Shown here in pieces: positions 1-7,721 of a stretch of DNA of 64,000 bases. Each line of letters starts with the position of its first letter. Positions within the stretch are counted from its first letter, which is position 1. A program made the translations under genes and the position numbers. Under the pieces are notes generated by a model that worked only from the letters and a program-made list of their open reading frames with translations, was not told the origin of the DNA and did not search any database. The DNA comes from Porphyromonas asaccharolytica DSM 20707 (lineage in GTDB: Bacteria; Bacteroidota; Bacteroidia; Bacteroidales; Porphyromonadaceae), in NCBI RefSeq assembly GCF_000212375.1, contig NC_015501.1:1860001-1924000 (forward strand), read 5' to 3'.

Positions 1-516
1 GAGACCTACGCCATCGAGTATGACCGCCACGCCTGGGACGGCAAGGACTGGACCTACCTCAACCTCCCCATGGAAGAGATCAAAGAGATGGCGATCGCCT
101 CACTCAAGGATGGCAACATGATGTACTACTCTTGTGACGTAGGCAAGGAGCTCAATAAAGAGTCTGGCTTACTCACCCTCGGCTACGACGACTACGAGGC
201 GATCACGGGCGTCCCGATGACTATGACAAAGGGCGAGCGCATCGCATCTTTTGACAGTGGCTCCACACACGCTATGACACTCGTAGCAGTGGACCTAGAC
301 AAGTCAGGCAAGCCTACCAAGTGGATGGTCGAGAACAGCTGGGGAGCTACTGCAGGACATCAGGGGTATCTGATCATGACGGACGAATGGTTTGACGCAT
401 ACACCTTCCGCCTTGTAGTCCATAAGAAGTATCTCACGCCACGTGCCAAGGCACTCCAGGGCAAGACGCCCAAGCTACTCCCCCCATGGAGTCCTATGTT
501 TCGTGCCGAAGAGTAG
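1..516 (+). CDS. pepC: C1 family aminopeptidase C / bleomycin hydrolase-type peptidase, C-terminal part
   Basis: The reading frame is open from the first base, so the N-terminus with the catalytic Cys lies outside the window. The visible 171 residues cover the C-terminal half of a papain-like PepC peptidase. STHAMTLVAVD carries the catalytic His and VENSWG the catalytic Asn. The preceding LNLPM and CDVGKE stretches are typical of this family. PepC enzymes are cytoplasmic aminopeptidases that form barrel-like hexamers, which suits the peptide-based metabolism of Porphyromonas. Bacteroidetes also have secreted C1B paralogues, and the missing N-terminus leaves the location open. A hairpin follows about 100 bases after the stop. 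Confidence 0.9.
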   Translation, partial: ETYAIEYDRHAWDGKDWTYLNLPMEEIKEMAIASLKDGNMMYYSCDVGKELNKESGLLTLGYDDYEAITGVPMTMTKGERIASFDSGSTHAMTLVAVDLDKSGKPTKWMVENSWGATAGHQGYLIMTDEWFDAYTFRLVVHKKYLTPRAKALQGKTPKLLPPWSPMFRAEE

Positions 517-615
517 TCGAGTAGTCGCACAGTGACCATCATCTCCTAAGGTCATCAGATAGCATAACTATCGCATTGGTCGCTATCTAAGCCAAATTGT
601 ACAGAGTACCTAGAG

Positions 616-650
616 CAAGCCCAATCGCTTCGATGAGGCGGTTGGGCTTG
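616..650 (+). terminator. Hairpin, probable terminator of the pepC-like gene
   Basis: A 13-bp stem (616-628 with 638-650, one T-G wobble) closes a 9-base loop. There is no good T run after it, so it may also work as an RNA-stabilising 3' hairpin. The rest of 517-762 holds only a weak promoter-like TACCTTCG near 711. Confidence 0.55.
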
Positions 651-762
651 CCACTTTATCTCATACCGATAGACAACAATAGCTTCTCTTACAGTTAAAC
701 GAAAAGCATTACCTTCGCAGTCAGCTACGTTCAGTCAATGAACATGCTGATCATCAACTATT

Positions 763-1590
763 ATGCCGACCTCCAGACTACTACATAACCTGTTGTTTCC
801 TCCGAGGCATCTCGCTATCGATGTGCTCGTAGAGGCGGTACAGGGCAAGACGATCCTCATCACAGGTGCATCGTATGGTATCGGGGAGGCTTTAGCGCAT
901 CGTCTTGCTGAGGCTGGTACACACTTGATCCTTGTAGCACGCACAGCTGAGCGTCTGGAGGCTCTAGCAGATGATCTAGCGACGACGGCAGCCTCCGTGC
1001 AGTGGCGGAGCGTGGATCTGAGAGATGAAGAAGAGGTGGCAGATCTAATCACATGGGTACGAGCAAACTATTCACAGCTCGATGCGCTAATACTCAATGC
1101 GGGTAAGTCGATACATCGTGCTTTCTACGATTCGCTAGATAGGTATCACGATGTGACGCGAACGATCACGACGAACTACACCAGCTCCGTGCAGCTCATC
1201 ATGGGACTAGCCTCGCTCCTACCCCATGGTAGTCAGATTATCGCCTCCAATGCAGCTAGCACCTTGATGCCTCCAGCGCCAGGGTGGTCTGCTTATCAAG
1301 CCTCCAAGAGCGCTTTAGACAGCTATCTACGAGCTATTCGTCCAGAGCTACGACAGAGAGGGGTGGTGGTATCGCTACTGTACTTGCCCCTAGTACGCAC
1401 GAGGATGATCGCTCCGACTGAGATGTACCGCTCTGCGCCAGCTCTCACACCCGAAGAGGCGGCCGAGCGTATAGCTTGCCTACTCTGTAGTAGACGAACT
1501 AGCTTTATCCCGTGGTGGGTGCGGTTAGCTCGTCCGTTTATGTCTCTTTTGCGTCCAGTTTTTCAGTCTATTGCTATGCGTCATCTATGA
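763..1590 (+). CDS. SDR family NAD(P)-dependent oxidoreductase
   Basis: A 275-residue short-chain dehydrogenase. The Rossmann nucleotide-binding motif TGASYGIG starts near residue 34, NAG follows (LILNAGKS), and the catalytic YQASK (YxxxK) sits near residue 185, after a serine-containing strand (IIASNAAS). The hydrophobic C-terminal tail (WWVRLARPFMSLLRPVF) suggests membrane association. The stop overlaps the start of an AMP-binding ligase by four bases (ATGA), so the two are translationally coupled and probably act on the same acyl or lipid substrate, which I cannot identify. The roughly 28 residues before the Rossmann fold are longer than usual, so a start further downstream is possible. 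Confidence 0.85.
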   Translation: MPTSRLLHNLLFPPRHLAIDVLVEAVQGKTILITGASYGIGEALAHRLAEAGTHLILVARTAERLEALADDLATTAASVQWRSVDLRDEEEVADLITWVRANYSQLDALILNAGKSIHRAFYDSLDRYHDVTRTITTNYTSSVQLIMGLASLLPHGSQIIASNAASTLMPPAPGWSAYQASKSALDSYLRAIRPELRQRGVVVSLLYLPLVRTRMIAPTEMYRSAPALTPEEAAERIACLLCSRRTSFIPWWVRLARPFMSLLRPVFQSIAMRHL

Positions 1591-3125
1591 GTCGGAGCTT
1601 ACTGCACAAACTATATCGCCTGCACCTGCTCTCACCGAGCGGTGTCGCACGCTTGCTCCACGCGCTATGGTGTGAGGGCGTCAACTTGATGGCGGTGACG
1701 CGCTTTGCTGCACACTACTACCCCTCTGTGCTGGCTGTCGCTGATGAGCAGCATCACTACACTTACACAGCACTCTATGCCAAAGCTAGAGCGTGGGCTG
1801 CTGTCCTCTACGAGCAAGGCTGGCGACAAGGCATGCGCTGTGCACTGCTAGGGCGTAACTCGTCAGAGATAGTGGTCGCCTCTCTAGCTCTCTCGCGTCT
1901 CGGGGTACACATATATTATATGAGTACAGATCTAAGCAAGGAGCAAGTGAGACAACTATGTCAAGAGCGACAGATAGAGACGGCTCTCGTGCAGGAGGAG
2001 TATGCCGACCGAATGCCTAGCGATCTAGACGTCAAGCTACTAGATGACTTGAACAAGAGCGATGAAAGTCCCGGCCCAAGGCGCATCCCGAAAGGTCGTG
2101 GAGGTCGTATCATCGTTTTGACAGGTGGCTCGTCGGGTCACTACAAGGTAGCGGCACGCAAGCCTAGTGTGACCGCCTTCTTGCATCCTTTCTTAGCTTT
2201 GCTCAGAGAGATCCGACTAGATGAGTGCCGATCGGTCTACATCGCCCCACCACTCTACCACGGCTTTGGCTTAGCTTCGCTGATTGTAGCTCTGGTGATG
2301 GGACGTAGCGTTTACCTACGCAAGCGCTTTGACGCTCAGTCCGCTACACGACTACTCTCGGAGCACTCCATTGAAGTACTCATAGCTGTACCACTCATGC
2401 TACGACGACTGATCAATGAGTCGCCAAGCGAAATACGATCGTTGCGACGTATACTCTCGGGCGGAGCACCACTCGATACACCACTAGTGAGAGCCGTAGA
2501 GCAGCACTGGGGAGCTGTACTCTACAATCTATATGGGACGAGCGAGGCCGGATTCTTTATATTGGCTACGCCTGAGATCTTGTACGACGCACCTCTAGCA
2601 CTAGGCAAGCCTATACGTGGTGTGCGGTGCAATATTGTCAGACCTGATAGTCAAGGAGTAGGCGTGCTAGCCGTCCGCAGTGGCTGGGCTATGGATGAGC
2701 GTAAGGGGAGCTGGCAGGAGACGGGCGATCTAGTATGGATGGACGAAAGCGGGGTGCTCTTCCTGCGAGGACGAGATGACTCGATGATTCTGTCAGGTGG
2801 CGAAAACGCTTACCCAGAGGTACTCCGCGAAGCTCTAGCAGCTCTTGATGCGGTGATGGACGTGGCTGTGATAGCTTATCCAGATCTAGAGTTTGGCACA
2901 CGGTTGGCAGCATTCGTAGTATTAAAGGCAGATCACGACTCTACCTCTGAGGAGGATCTACGGCTTCTGCTCTCAGCAAAGCTGCCTCGCTACCAGATGC
3001 CTGGGAGGATCATACGCTTAGCAGTGTTGCCACGACTGGAAAATGGTAAAGTGGCAGAGGGTACACTCAGAGAGATGATGGAGGTAACAGCACAAGCAGA
3101 GGAGCGGTATGAAGATCGTGCGTAA
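1587..3125 (+). CDS. AMP-dependent acyl-CoA synthetase / ligase
   Basis: An ANL-superfamily adenylating enzyme of 512 residues from the ATG at 1587. That start overlaps the SDR stop as ATGA and is preferred to upstream in-frame codons. Visible core motifs are a phosphate-binding loop (VLTGGSSG, in place of the usual TSGSTG), YGTSEAG, ETGDLV, RGRDDSMILSGGENAYP, and LPRLENGKV with the C-terminal catalytic Lys. The Lys usually found in the P-loop motif (GxPK) is altered here (GHYKVAARK). Such enzymes activate a carboxylate with ATP and pass it to CoA or a carrier. The substrate is unknown. Fourth-base coupling to the SDR and overlap with the following small gene indicate one operon. Confidence 0.85.
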   Translation: MSRSLLHKLYRLHLLSPSGVARLLHALWCEGVNLMAVTRFAAHYYPSVLAVADEQHHYTYTALYAKARAWAAVLYEQGWRQGMRCALLGRNSSEIVVASLALSRLGVHIYYMSTDLSKEQVRQLCQERQIETALVQEEYADRMPSDLDVKLLDDLNKSDESPGPRRIPKGRGGRIIVLTGGSSGHYKVAARKPSVTAFLHPFLALLREIRLDECRSVYIAPPLYHGFGLASLIVALVMGRSVYLRKRFDAQSATRLLSEHSIEVLIAVPLMLRRLINESPSEIRSLRRILSGGAPLDTPLVRAVEQHWGAVLYNLYGTSEAGFFILATPEILYDAPLALGKPIRGVRCNIVRPDSQGVGVLAVRSGWAMDERKGSWQETGDLVWMDESGVLFLRGRDDSMILSGGENAYPEVLREALAALDAVMDVAVIAYPDLEFGTRLAAFVVLKADHDSTSEEDLRLLLSAKLPRYQMPGRIIRLAVLPRLENGKVAEGTLREMMEVTAQAEERYEDRA

Positions 3126-3462
3126 TAGGTGGATCCCCTTCAAGGGCTTCTGGGCTATCAACCTCTTCGGAGTTATCTTCGTTCGCAAGGATCTACCCGA
3201 GGAGCATCTGTCAGATCCGCTCTGGCTGGAGACCATCGTACGTCACGAGCGTATCCACACCCGTCAGATGGTGGAGCTGCTGGTGATCCCTTTTTACCTC
3301 CTATATATAGTAGAGTGGTTGGTACGTCTCGCTATCTGTCGTGATACCGAGAGTGCCTACCGCTCTATCTCATTCGAGCAGGAGGCTTACGCCCATCAAG
3401 ACGACCCTGAGTACATTCAGCAGCGCAGACTATATGCTTTCTTCAACTATTGGCGGAGGTAG
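3109..3462 (+). CDS. Small HExxH-containing membrane-associated protein
   Basis: A 117-residue protein overlapping the ligase gene by 17 bases. It carries RHERIHTRQ, a canonical HExxH zinc-protease signature, at about residues 45-49. One hydrophobic segment follows (LLVIPFYLLYIVEWLVRLAI), and SFEQEAYAHQ further on could supply a gluzincin-type third ligand (Glu). There is no signal peptide. The N-terminus also has a hydrophobic stretch (FWAINLFGVIFV). I do not recognise a named family. Conserved Bacteroidetes hypotheticals with this layout exist as far as I recall, but whether this is an active peptidase is inference from the motif. Confidence 0.75.
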   Translation: MKIVRNRWIPFKGFWAINLFGVIFVRKDLPEEHLSDPLWLETIVRHERIHTRQMVELLVIPFYLLYIVEWLVRLAICRDTESAYRSISFEQEAYAHQDDPEYIQQRRLYAFFNYWRR

Positions 3463-3484
3463 GTAGTTCTAAAATCTTTTTTCG

Positions 3485-3492
3485 TACCTTTG
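3485..3492 (+). promoter_or_regulatory. Bacteroidetes -7 promoter element for tRNA-Leu
   Basis: TACCTTTG matches the Bacteroidetes sigma-ABfr -7 consensus TAnnTTTG and lies 22 bases before the tRNA. No clear -33 TTTG is seen. Confidence 0.7.
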
Positions 3493-3514
3493 CAACCGTC
3501 TAGCGAGAGGAATC

Positions 3515-3598
3515 GCCCAGATGGCGGAATTGGTAGACGCGTCGGTCTCAAACACCGATGGGGTTAAACCTGTGCCGGTTCGATCCCGGCTCTGGGCA
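3515..3598 (+). tRNA. tRNA-Leu (CAA anticodon)
   Basis: An 84-nt class II tRNA. The acceptor stem GCCCAGA (3515-3521) pairs with TCTGGGC (3591-3597), with A as discriminator. The anticodon arm TCGGT-CTCAAAC-ACCGA gives anticodon CAA. A variable arm is present, as expected for tRNA-Leu, and GGTTCGATCC forms the T arm. CCA is not encoded. Confidence 0.96.
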
Positions 3599-3608
3599 CA
3601 CAAATGAA

Positions 3609-3649
3609 AGCGAAGGCTAAGCGGTAATCTCAACCACTTAGCCTTCGCT
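3609..3649 (+). terminator. Terminator hairpin after tRNA-Leu
   Basis: A perfect 13-bp stem (3609-3621 with 3637-3649) lies 10 bases after the tRNA. It is followed by a TCTAATTTCTAATCTCTAA-type low-complexity stretch (3650-3683), similar to the one at 55255. Confidence 0.75.
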
Positions 3650-3692
3650 CTCTAATTTCTAATCTCTAAAGTCTAATCTCTAGCTTTCTTCT

Positions 3693-3700
3693 TATATTTG
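3693..3700 (+). promoter_or_regulatory. Promoter -7 element for the DUF721 gene
   Basis: TATATTTG fits TAnnTTTG and stands 26 bases before the ATG at 3727. Confidence 0.55.
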
Positions 3701-3726
3701 CACCTAGCTAACGATAGACAACTCAC

Positions 3727-4017
3727 ATGCAGCGCAAAGATCCTAAGCCTCTAGGGGAAATCATATCCGACTGGCTCTCCGAGAGTCCAGAGGTAGACCA
3801 AGGTCTTCTCGAGCTCAAGGCACTCCAATACCTGCGCACACGCTTCTACCCGCTCAGACGACAGATACGTGAGCTGTCGATCTCAGACCACACATTGCAG
3901 ATGCGCATCACCTCAGCTAGCCTGAGACAAGAGATACGGCTCACACAGCAGCAGCTCATAGAGCAGATCAACGCACAGCTACAGTACGACCTTATAGACG
4001 AAATCATAATCCGATGA
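3727..4017 (+). CDS. DUF721 (DciA-like) domain protein
   Basis: A 96-residue protein of the DUF721 type, with an N-terminal helix (PLGEIISDWL) and the alpha-beta core ending LTQQQLIEQINAQL. DUF721 is related to DciA, the DnaB-helicase operator of many bacteria. In Bacteroidetes the gene often lies near recF, which is not the case here. It overlaps the following lipoprotein gene by four bases (ATGA). A role in replication is inference from the family only. Confidence 0.75.
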   Translation: MQRKDPKPLGEIISDWLSESPEVDQGLLELKALQYLRTRFYPLRRQIRELSISDHTLQMRITSASLRQEIRLTQQQLIEQINAQLQYDLIDEIIIR

Positions 4018-5963
4018 AGCAGAGACCCTCTTACCTCCTCTTTCATACTAGCAAGTACACGCTCCTGACGATGCTACTCTTGCTCCCGTTACTTCTCAGC
4101 ACTGGTTGTAGCAAAGTCGGAGAGAGCGTCTTCAGCTCTGCCCCCCTACTCGTAGACTATGTCGATGTGCATCAGGGCACATGGGATGCCGAGCATAGCG
4201 AGGAGATATTTCCCATCGTACAGCTTCCTCATAGCCTACTGCGCATCATCCCGTTCAAGGAGAGCTTACGGTCGGCTCGCATCAAGGGGCTGCCACTCTA
4301 CACACCTGACATCGATGGTCGCCCGCTCTTTTATCTAATCCCCGAGAGTGCCCATCCTAGTCAAGACCCTTCGGGGAGACTGAGCTTCGACTTTCAGGAG
4401 ATCACCCCATACAGCTACCACCTGTACCTCGATGAGCTACAGGTCAATGTGGACTTTTCGCTCACCTCTATGAGTGGTCTCTATGATCTCTCATCACGGG
4501 ACTATAATGGTAGGGACACACGTCAGCTCTCCTTATATATAGACCGCCGTGACTCGACTACGTGGGAGCAAGTGGGCGACGACGCTATCGCCGCTGAGGT
4601 CGCCTACGGGGGCACCACACCGACACGCATCTACCTCTACCTGCAGCTCAATACGAATATAGCGCAGATGACGAGTAGCATATCCCCCAGCGACACAACC
4701 TATGAGCACCTCACCTTACAGCTACAGAAGCCAAACAAGCGGATCGTCGCCAAGTACGCTATCTCTCTCATCAGCTGCGAGCAAGCTAAGCGAAACTTAA
4801 CCACGCAGATCCAGAGCTTCGAATACTCGCCACTGGTCAAGTCGGCCCGCAACGAGTGGCAGAAAATACTTCGCCGCGTGGAGGTATCGGGCGGTACAGA
4901 GGTAAACATGCGTAAGTTTTACACTGCGCTATACCGCTCGCACCTATGGCCTGTCAGCATCTCCGAAGATGGACAGTACTACTCTCCTATCGACGATTCG
5001 GTACATAGCGATGAGGGGATCACCCAGTACAGCCAAGACGACCTAAGATACACCTACGAGACCAACTACCCCCTACTGATGCTCCATGCGCCAGACATGA
5101 TGGAGGAGATCATCGTGTCGTATCTACGTGCTATACGCGACTCAGGTGGACAGCTCCTAGAGACGCTCGACCTAGGCAGTGTGGTCTACACGGAGGAGTC
5201 ACCTCTCCTCTTCCTACTGACCGATGCACTCGCCAAGGGGCTCCTCGATCAAGACATCAAGCAAGCCTTTGAGGTACTACGTATCGCCATCGACGCCGAA
5301 CCTGAGCGACGAACGGGCTACAAGCTCTGGTGTCTCTCACAGCTAGCTAACAGTATCGGCTACACCGCCCTCGCGAGAGAGTACGCAGAGCTCAGCGATA
5401 CCTATCGCCCATCACCAGGTCGACTATCAGCACAGCAAGTCGCATCGATCTTAGAGCATCCTAGTGATGCTACGCCTATACTACTTCCAGAGGGGCAGGT
5501 CAATATTGATAGCCTCTTCAGCAGTTCGCTACACTCACTCAATGTAGATCCCGATCTCTTCGCTTTTCTCTTTACCTACAACCTAATGGGTCGTCCACAT
5601 GATGCGCAGAAGTTCGTACGCCATACCATCGACTACTTCTTTGGTGTAGGCTCCTTCGGCTATCCTGGACCTGATGACTACGGCTCTCTCAGCGCATCGC
5701 TTGTCTTCGCCATGATGGGCTTATATCCAGTGGCACCAGGCATCAACGGATACTCGATCGTCGCGCCTTCCTTCAACGAGATCAATATCAATATGGGAGG
5801 CGGACGCCATCTCACGATCAAAGCGCAGGGAGCCTCCCAAGTCAATAAGTATATCTCTGATCTTACCATCGGAGGGCGACCACGTACGGTCTACTGGGTC
5901 AAACACAGCCAGATAGCCAGCGGAGGTACCATCTCCATGTTTCTCTCCGATGCAGAAAATTGA
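4014..5963 (+). CDS. GH92-like lipoprotein, probably catalytically degenerate
   Basis: A 649-residue lipoprotein with a signal peptide ending in a lipobox (LLSTGC). The sequence follows the GH92 alpha-mannosidase plan. It has an N-terminal beta domain (VQLPHSLLRIIPF), the domain junction WQKILRRVEVSGGTEVNMRKFYTALYRS, and a C-terminal PGPDDYGSLSASLVFAMMGLYPVAPG near residues 550-575 that corresponds to the GNDDxGQMSAW region. The two Asp residues are kept. The expected segment with TLEYAYDDW, the catalytic-acid Glu (EGNxWQY) and the VPHD loop is missing or replaced. At about 650 residues it is shorter than typical GH92 enzymes. I infer a sugar-binding or inactive relative, although a distant active enzyme cannot be excluded. 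Confidence 0.72.
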   Translation: MKQRPSYLLFHTSKYTLLTMLLLLPLLLSTGCSKVGESVFSSAPLLVDYVDVHQGTWDAEHSEEIFPIVQLPHSLLRIIPFKESLRSARIKGLPLYTPDIDGRPLFYLIPESAHPSQDPSGRLSFDFQEITPYSYHLYLDELQVNVDFSLTSMSGLYDLSSRDYNGRDTRQLSLYIDRRDSTTWEQVGDDAIAAEVAYGGTTPTRIYLYLQLNTNIAQMTSSISPSDTTYEHLTLQLQKPNKRIVAKYAISLISCEQAKRNLTTQIQSFEYSPLVKSARNEWQKILRRVEVSGGTEVNMRKFYTALYRSHLWPVSISEDGQYYSPIDDSVHSDEGITQYSQDDLRYTYETNYPLLMLHAPDMMEEIIVSYLRAIRDSGGQLLETLDLGSVVYTEESPLLFLLTDALAKGLLDQDIKQAFEVLRIAIDAEPERRTGYKLWCLSQLANSIGYTALAREYAELSDTYRPSPGRLSAQQVASILEHPSDATPILLPEGQVNIDSLFSSSLHSLNVDPDLFAFLFTYNLMGRPHDAQKFVRHTIDYFFGVGSFGYPGPDDYGSLSASLVFAMMGLYPVAPGINGYSIVAPSFNEININMGGGRHLTIKAQGASQVNKYISDLTIGGRPRTVYWVKHSQIASGGTISMFLSDAEN

Positions 5964-6123
5964 TGCTTTCTTCTTCTAGATTTCGCGAATCAGATAGTCC
6001 GATGAGATGAGTAATGATTTGCGAGATTGAGATTCTCCTCAAAGTACTTGCACATTTAGCGAAAATGTTGTAAGTTAGTAGCGGATTAAGAAAACTCATA
6101 CAAATCATTAAGTACATACAGTT

Positions 6124-6384
6124 ATGGCAAAGGAAACAATCTCATTCAACGAACTGCGTCGCATCAAGGATAGCCTACCCGATGGCTCTATTCATCAGAT
6201 CGCTGAGAAGCTGGGTCTCCGTGTAGACACTGTCAGAAACTACTTCGGAGGAGCCAATTACGAGGAGGGACGTGGCGCCGGAGTGCATATCGAGGCAGGT
6301 CCCGAAGGTGGCATCGTAGTCATCGATGACAACACCATCCTCAATCAGGCACGTGCCATCATAGGAGAGGAACCTGTCCTCTAG
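6124..6384 (+). CDS. Small HTH-type DNA-binding-like protein
   Basis: An 86-residue protein. Residues 10-40 (RIKDSLPDGSIHQIAEKLGLRVDTVRNYFGG) read as a helix-turn-helix with a recognition helix around VDTVRNYF. The C-terminus is short and acidic. Homologous small 'DNA-binding proteins' are common in Bacteroidetes genomes as far as I recall. It stands alone, 160 bases after the GH92-like gene and before a hairpin. Target and role are unknown. Confidence 0.75.
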   Translation: MAKETISFNELRRIKDSLPDGSIHQIAEKLGLRVDTVRNYFGGANYEEGRGAGVHIEAGPEGGIVVIDDNTILNQARAIIGEEPVL

Positions 6385-6398
6385 GGAAAAAGCAATCA

Positions 6399-6428
6399 GC
6401 AGTCAGTGTCTTACCAGTCACTGACTGC
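6399..6428 (+). terminator. Hairpin after the small HTH gene
   Basis: GCAGTCAGTG (6399-6408) pairs perfectly with CACTGACTGC (6419-6428) around a 10-base loop. There is no strong T run. Confidence 0.6.
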
Positions 6429-6502
6429 TCCCCTATGATCTTATTATAGGATTGTCGTGACGTATCGACAGTCCTCTTACATCCACCATTAACACCACAT
6501 CT

Positions 6503-7687
6503 ATGCCACAAGACAAAGACCAGTCCAAGCTGGTGACTGTAGCTATACACACCTACGAGAAGGCGCAGATACTCCAGAGCCTGCTACAAAGCCAAGGGAT
6601 ACCAGCTACACTACACAATGTAAATACAGTACAGCCTATCTTCTCAACAGGCGTACGTGTACGCATCGCAGAGCGTGACCTACCTCGTGCACTAGCCTAC
6701 ATAGAGGATCTCAAGTGGGATCTAGACGAGGCATACGATGACCTACAGGAGAAGACAGAGCTAGCCAACGAATCGCCAGACTCAGCTCACGTTGCTGCAT
6801 ACAAAGGGTATGTCCTCATCCCTGTCGACTTCAGCGTCTATACGGACAAGATTGTCAAGCTCGGATTCCACTTTGCAGCCCGCCGGCAGCTGCACGTACT
6901 ACTCATGCACGTATATACGGGCACACTGCCACAGATGAACTTCCCTTATGGAGATTTTACAGCTCTCCTGCCACAGATTCAAGCGGCTTCTAACCAAGAG
7001 GCTAAAAAAGCTGAGCAGCAGATGAACGAGCTGACCAAGGAGATCGATGCTAAGATGTCTGAGGGTACTCTCCCAGAGGTCACCTACCGCACGACTATAC
7101 GTGACGGCATACCTGCCGATGAGATACTACGCTATGCTAAGCGCAACCTCCCAGCTATCATCATCATGGGTACACGGGGCAAGACCGAAGATAGTGATTA
7201 TATCGTCGGTAGTGTCGCTGCCGAAATCATTGATCGAGCACAAGCGCCCGTACTCGTTGTCCCAGAGCGGGTCGCCATAGATGATCTCATGCAGGTCAAG
7301 CATGTAGGCGTAGCAACCAGTTTCGACCAGCGAGACTTGGTACTCTTTAATCAGATGATGCAACTGATGGCTCCCCTAGAGCCTGAGTATAGACTCTTTA
7401 ATGTGTCACGCTCTGAAGGCAAGTGGGGAGACGTACAGCTACAAGCTATACAGGAGTACAATAAGCAGCAGTATCCCAATGCACACATTGAGTGGACTAA
7501 GCTAGACGAGGGTGAGCTCTATGCAGCTCTTGAGAACTTTGTCACAGAGCATCAAGTCGAGCTGATTGTGGTCAATACCTACAAGCGCCGTGTACTCGCC
7601 AAGCTCTTCAATCCGACGATGGCACGACGTATGCTCTTCCACGCAGGGACGCCTATCCTCGTGATGCACAGCAACTCATCACAATAG
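6503..7687 (+). CDS. Tandem universal stress protein with N-terminal DUF2007-like domain
   Basis: A 394-residue protein with three parts. Residues 5-75 (LVTVAIHTYEKAQILQSLLQSQGI...VRVRIAERDLPRALAYIED) resemble the DUF2007 'putative signal transducing' domain. Residues about 95-250 form a first UspA domain, including MGTRGKTEDSDYIVGSVAAEII and APVLVVP, which fits the ATP-binding G2xG9xG(S/T) loop. Residues about 255-394 form a second, shorter UspA domain whose glycine loop is degenerate (NTYKRRVLAKLFNPTMARRML). The first domain probably binds nucleotide and the second may not. It is cytoplasmic, with no signal peptide. The role in stress or energy sensing is inferred from the family. Confidence 0.85.
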   Translation: MPQDKDQSKLVTVAIHTYEKAQILQSLLQSQGIPATLHNVNTVQPIFSTGVRVRIAERDLPRALAYIEDLKWDLDEAYDDLQEKTELANESPDSAHVAAYKGYVLIPVDFSVYTDKIVKLGFHFAARRQLHVLLMHVYTGTLPQMNFPYGDFTALLPQIQAASNQEAKKAEQQMNELTKEIDAKMSEGTLPEVTYRTTIRDGIPADEILRYAKRNLPAIIIMGTRGKTEDSDYIVGSVAAEIIDRAQAPVLVVPERVAIDDLMQVKHVGVATSFDQRDLVLFNQMMQLMAPLEPEYRLFNVSRSEGKWGDVQLQAIQEYNKQQYPNAHIEWTKLDEGELYAALENFVTEHQVELIVVNTYKRRVLAKLFNPTMARRMLFHAGTPILVMHSNSSQ

Positions 7688-7721
7688 AGCAGTCCTAGCT
7701 AAAGGATAAACAACTAATCGA

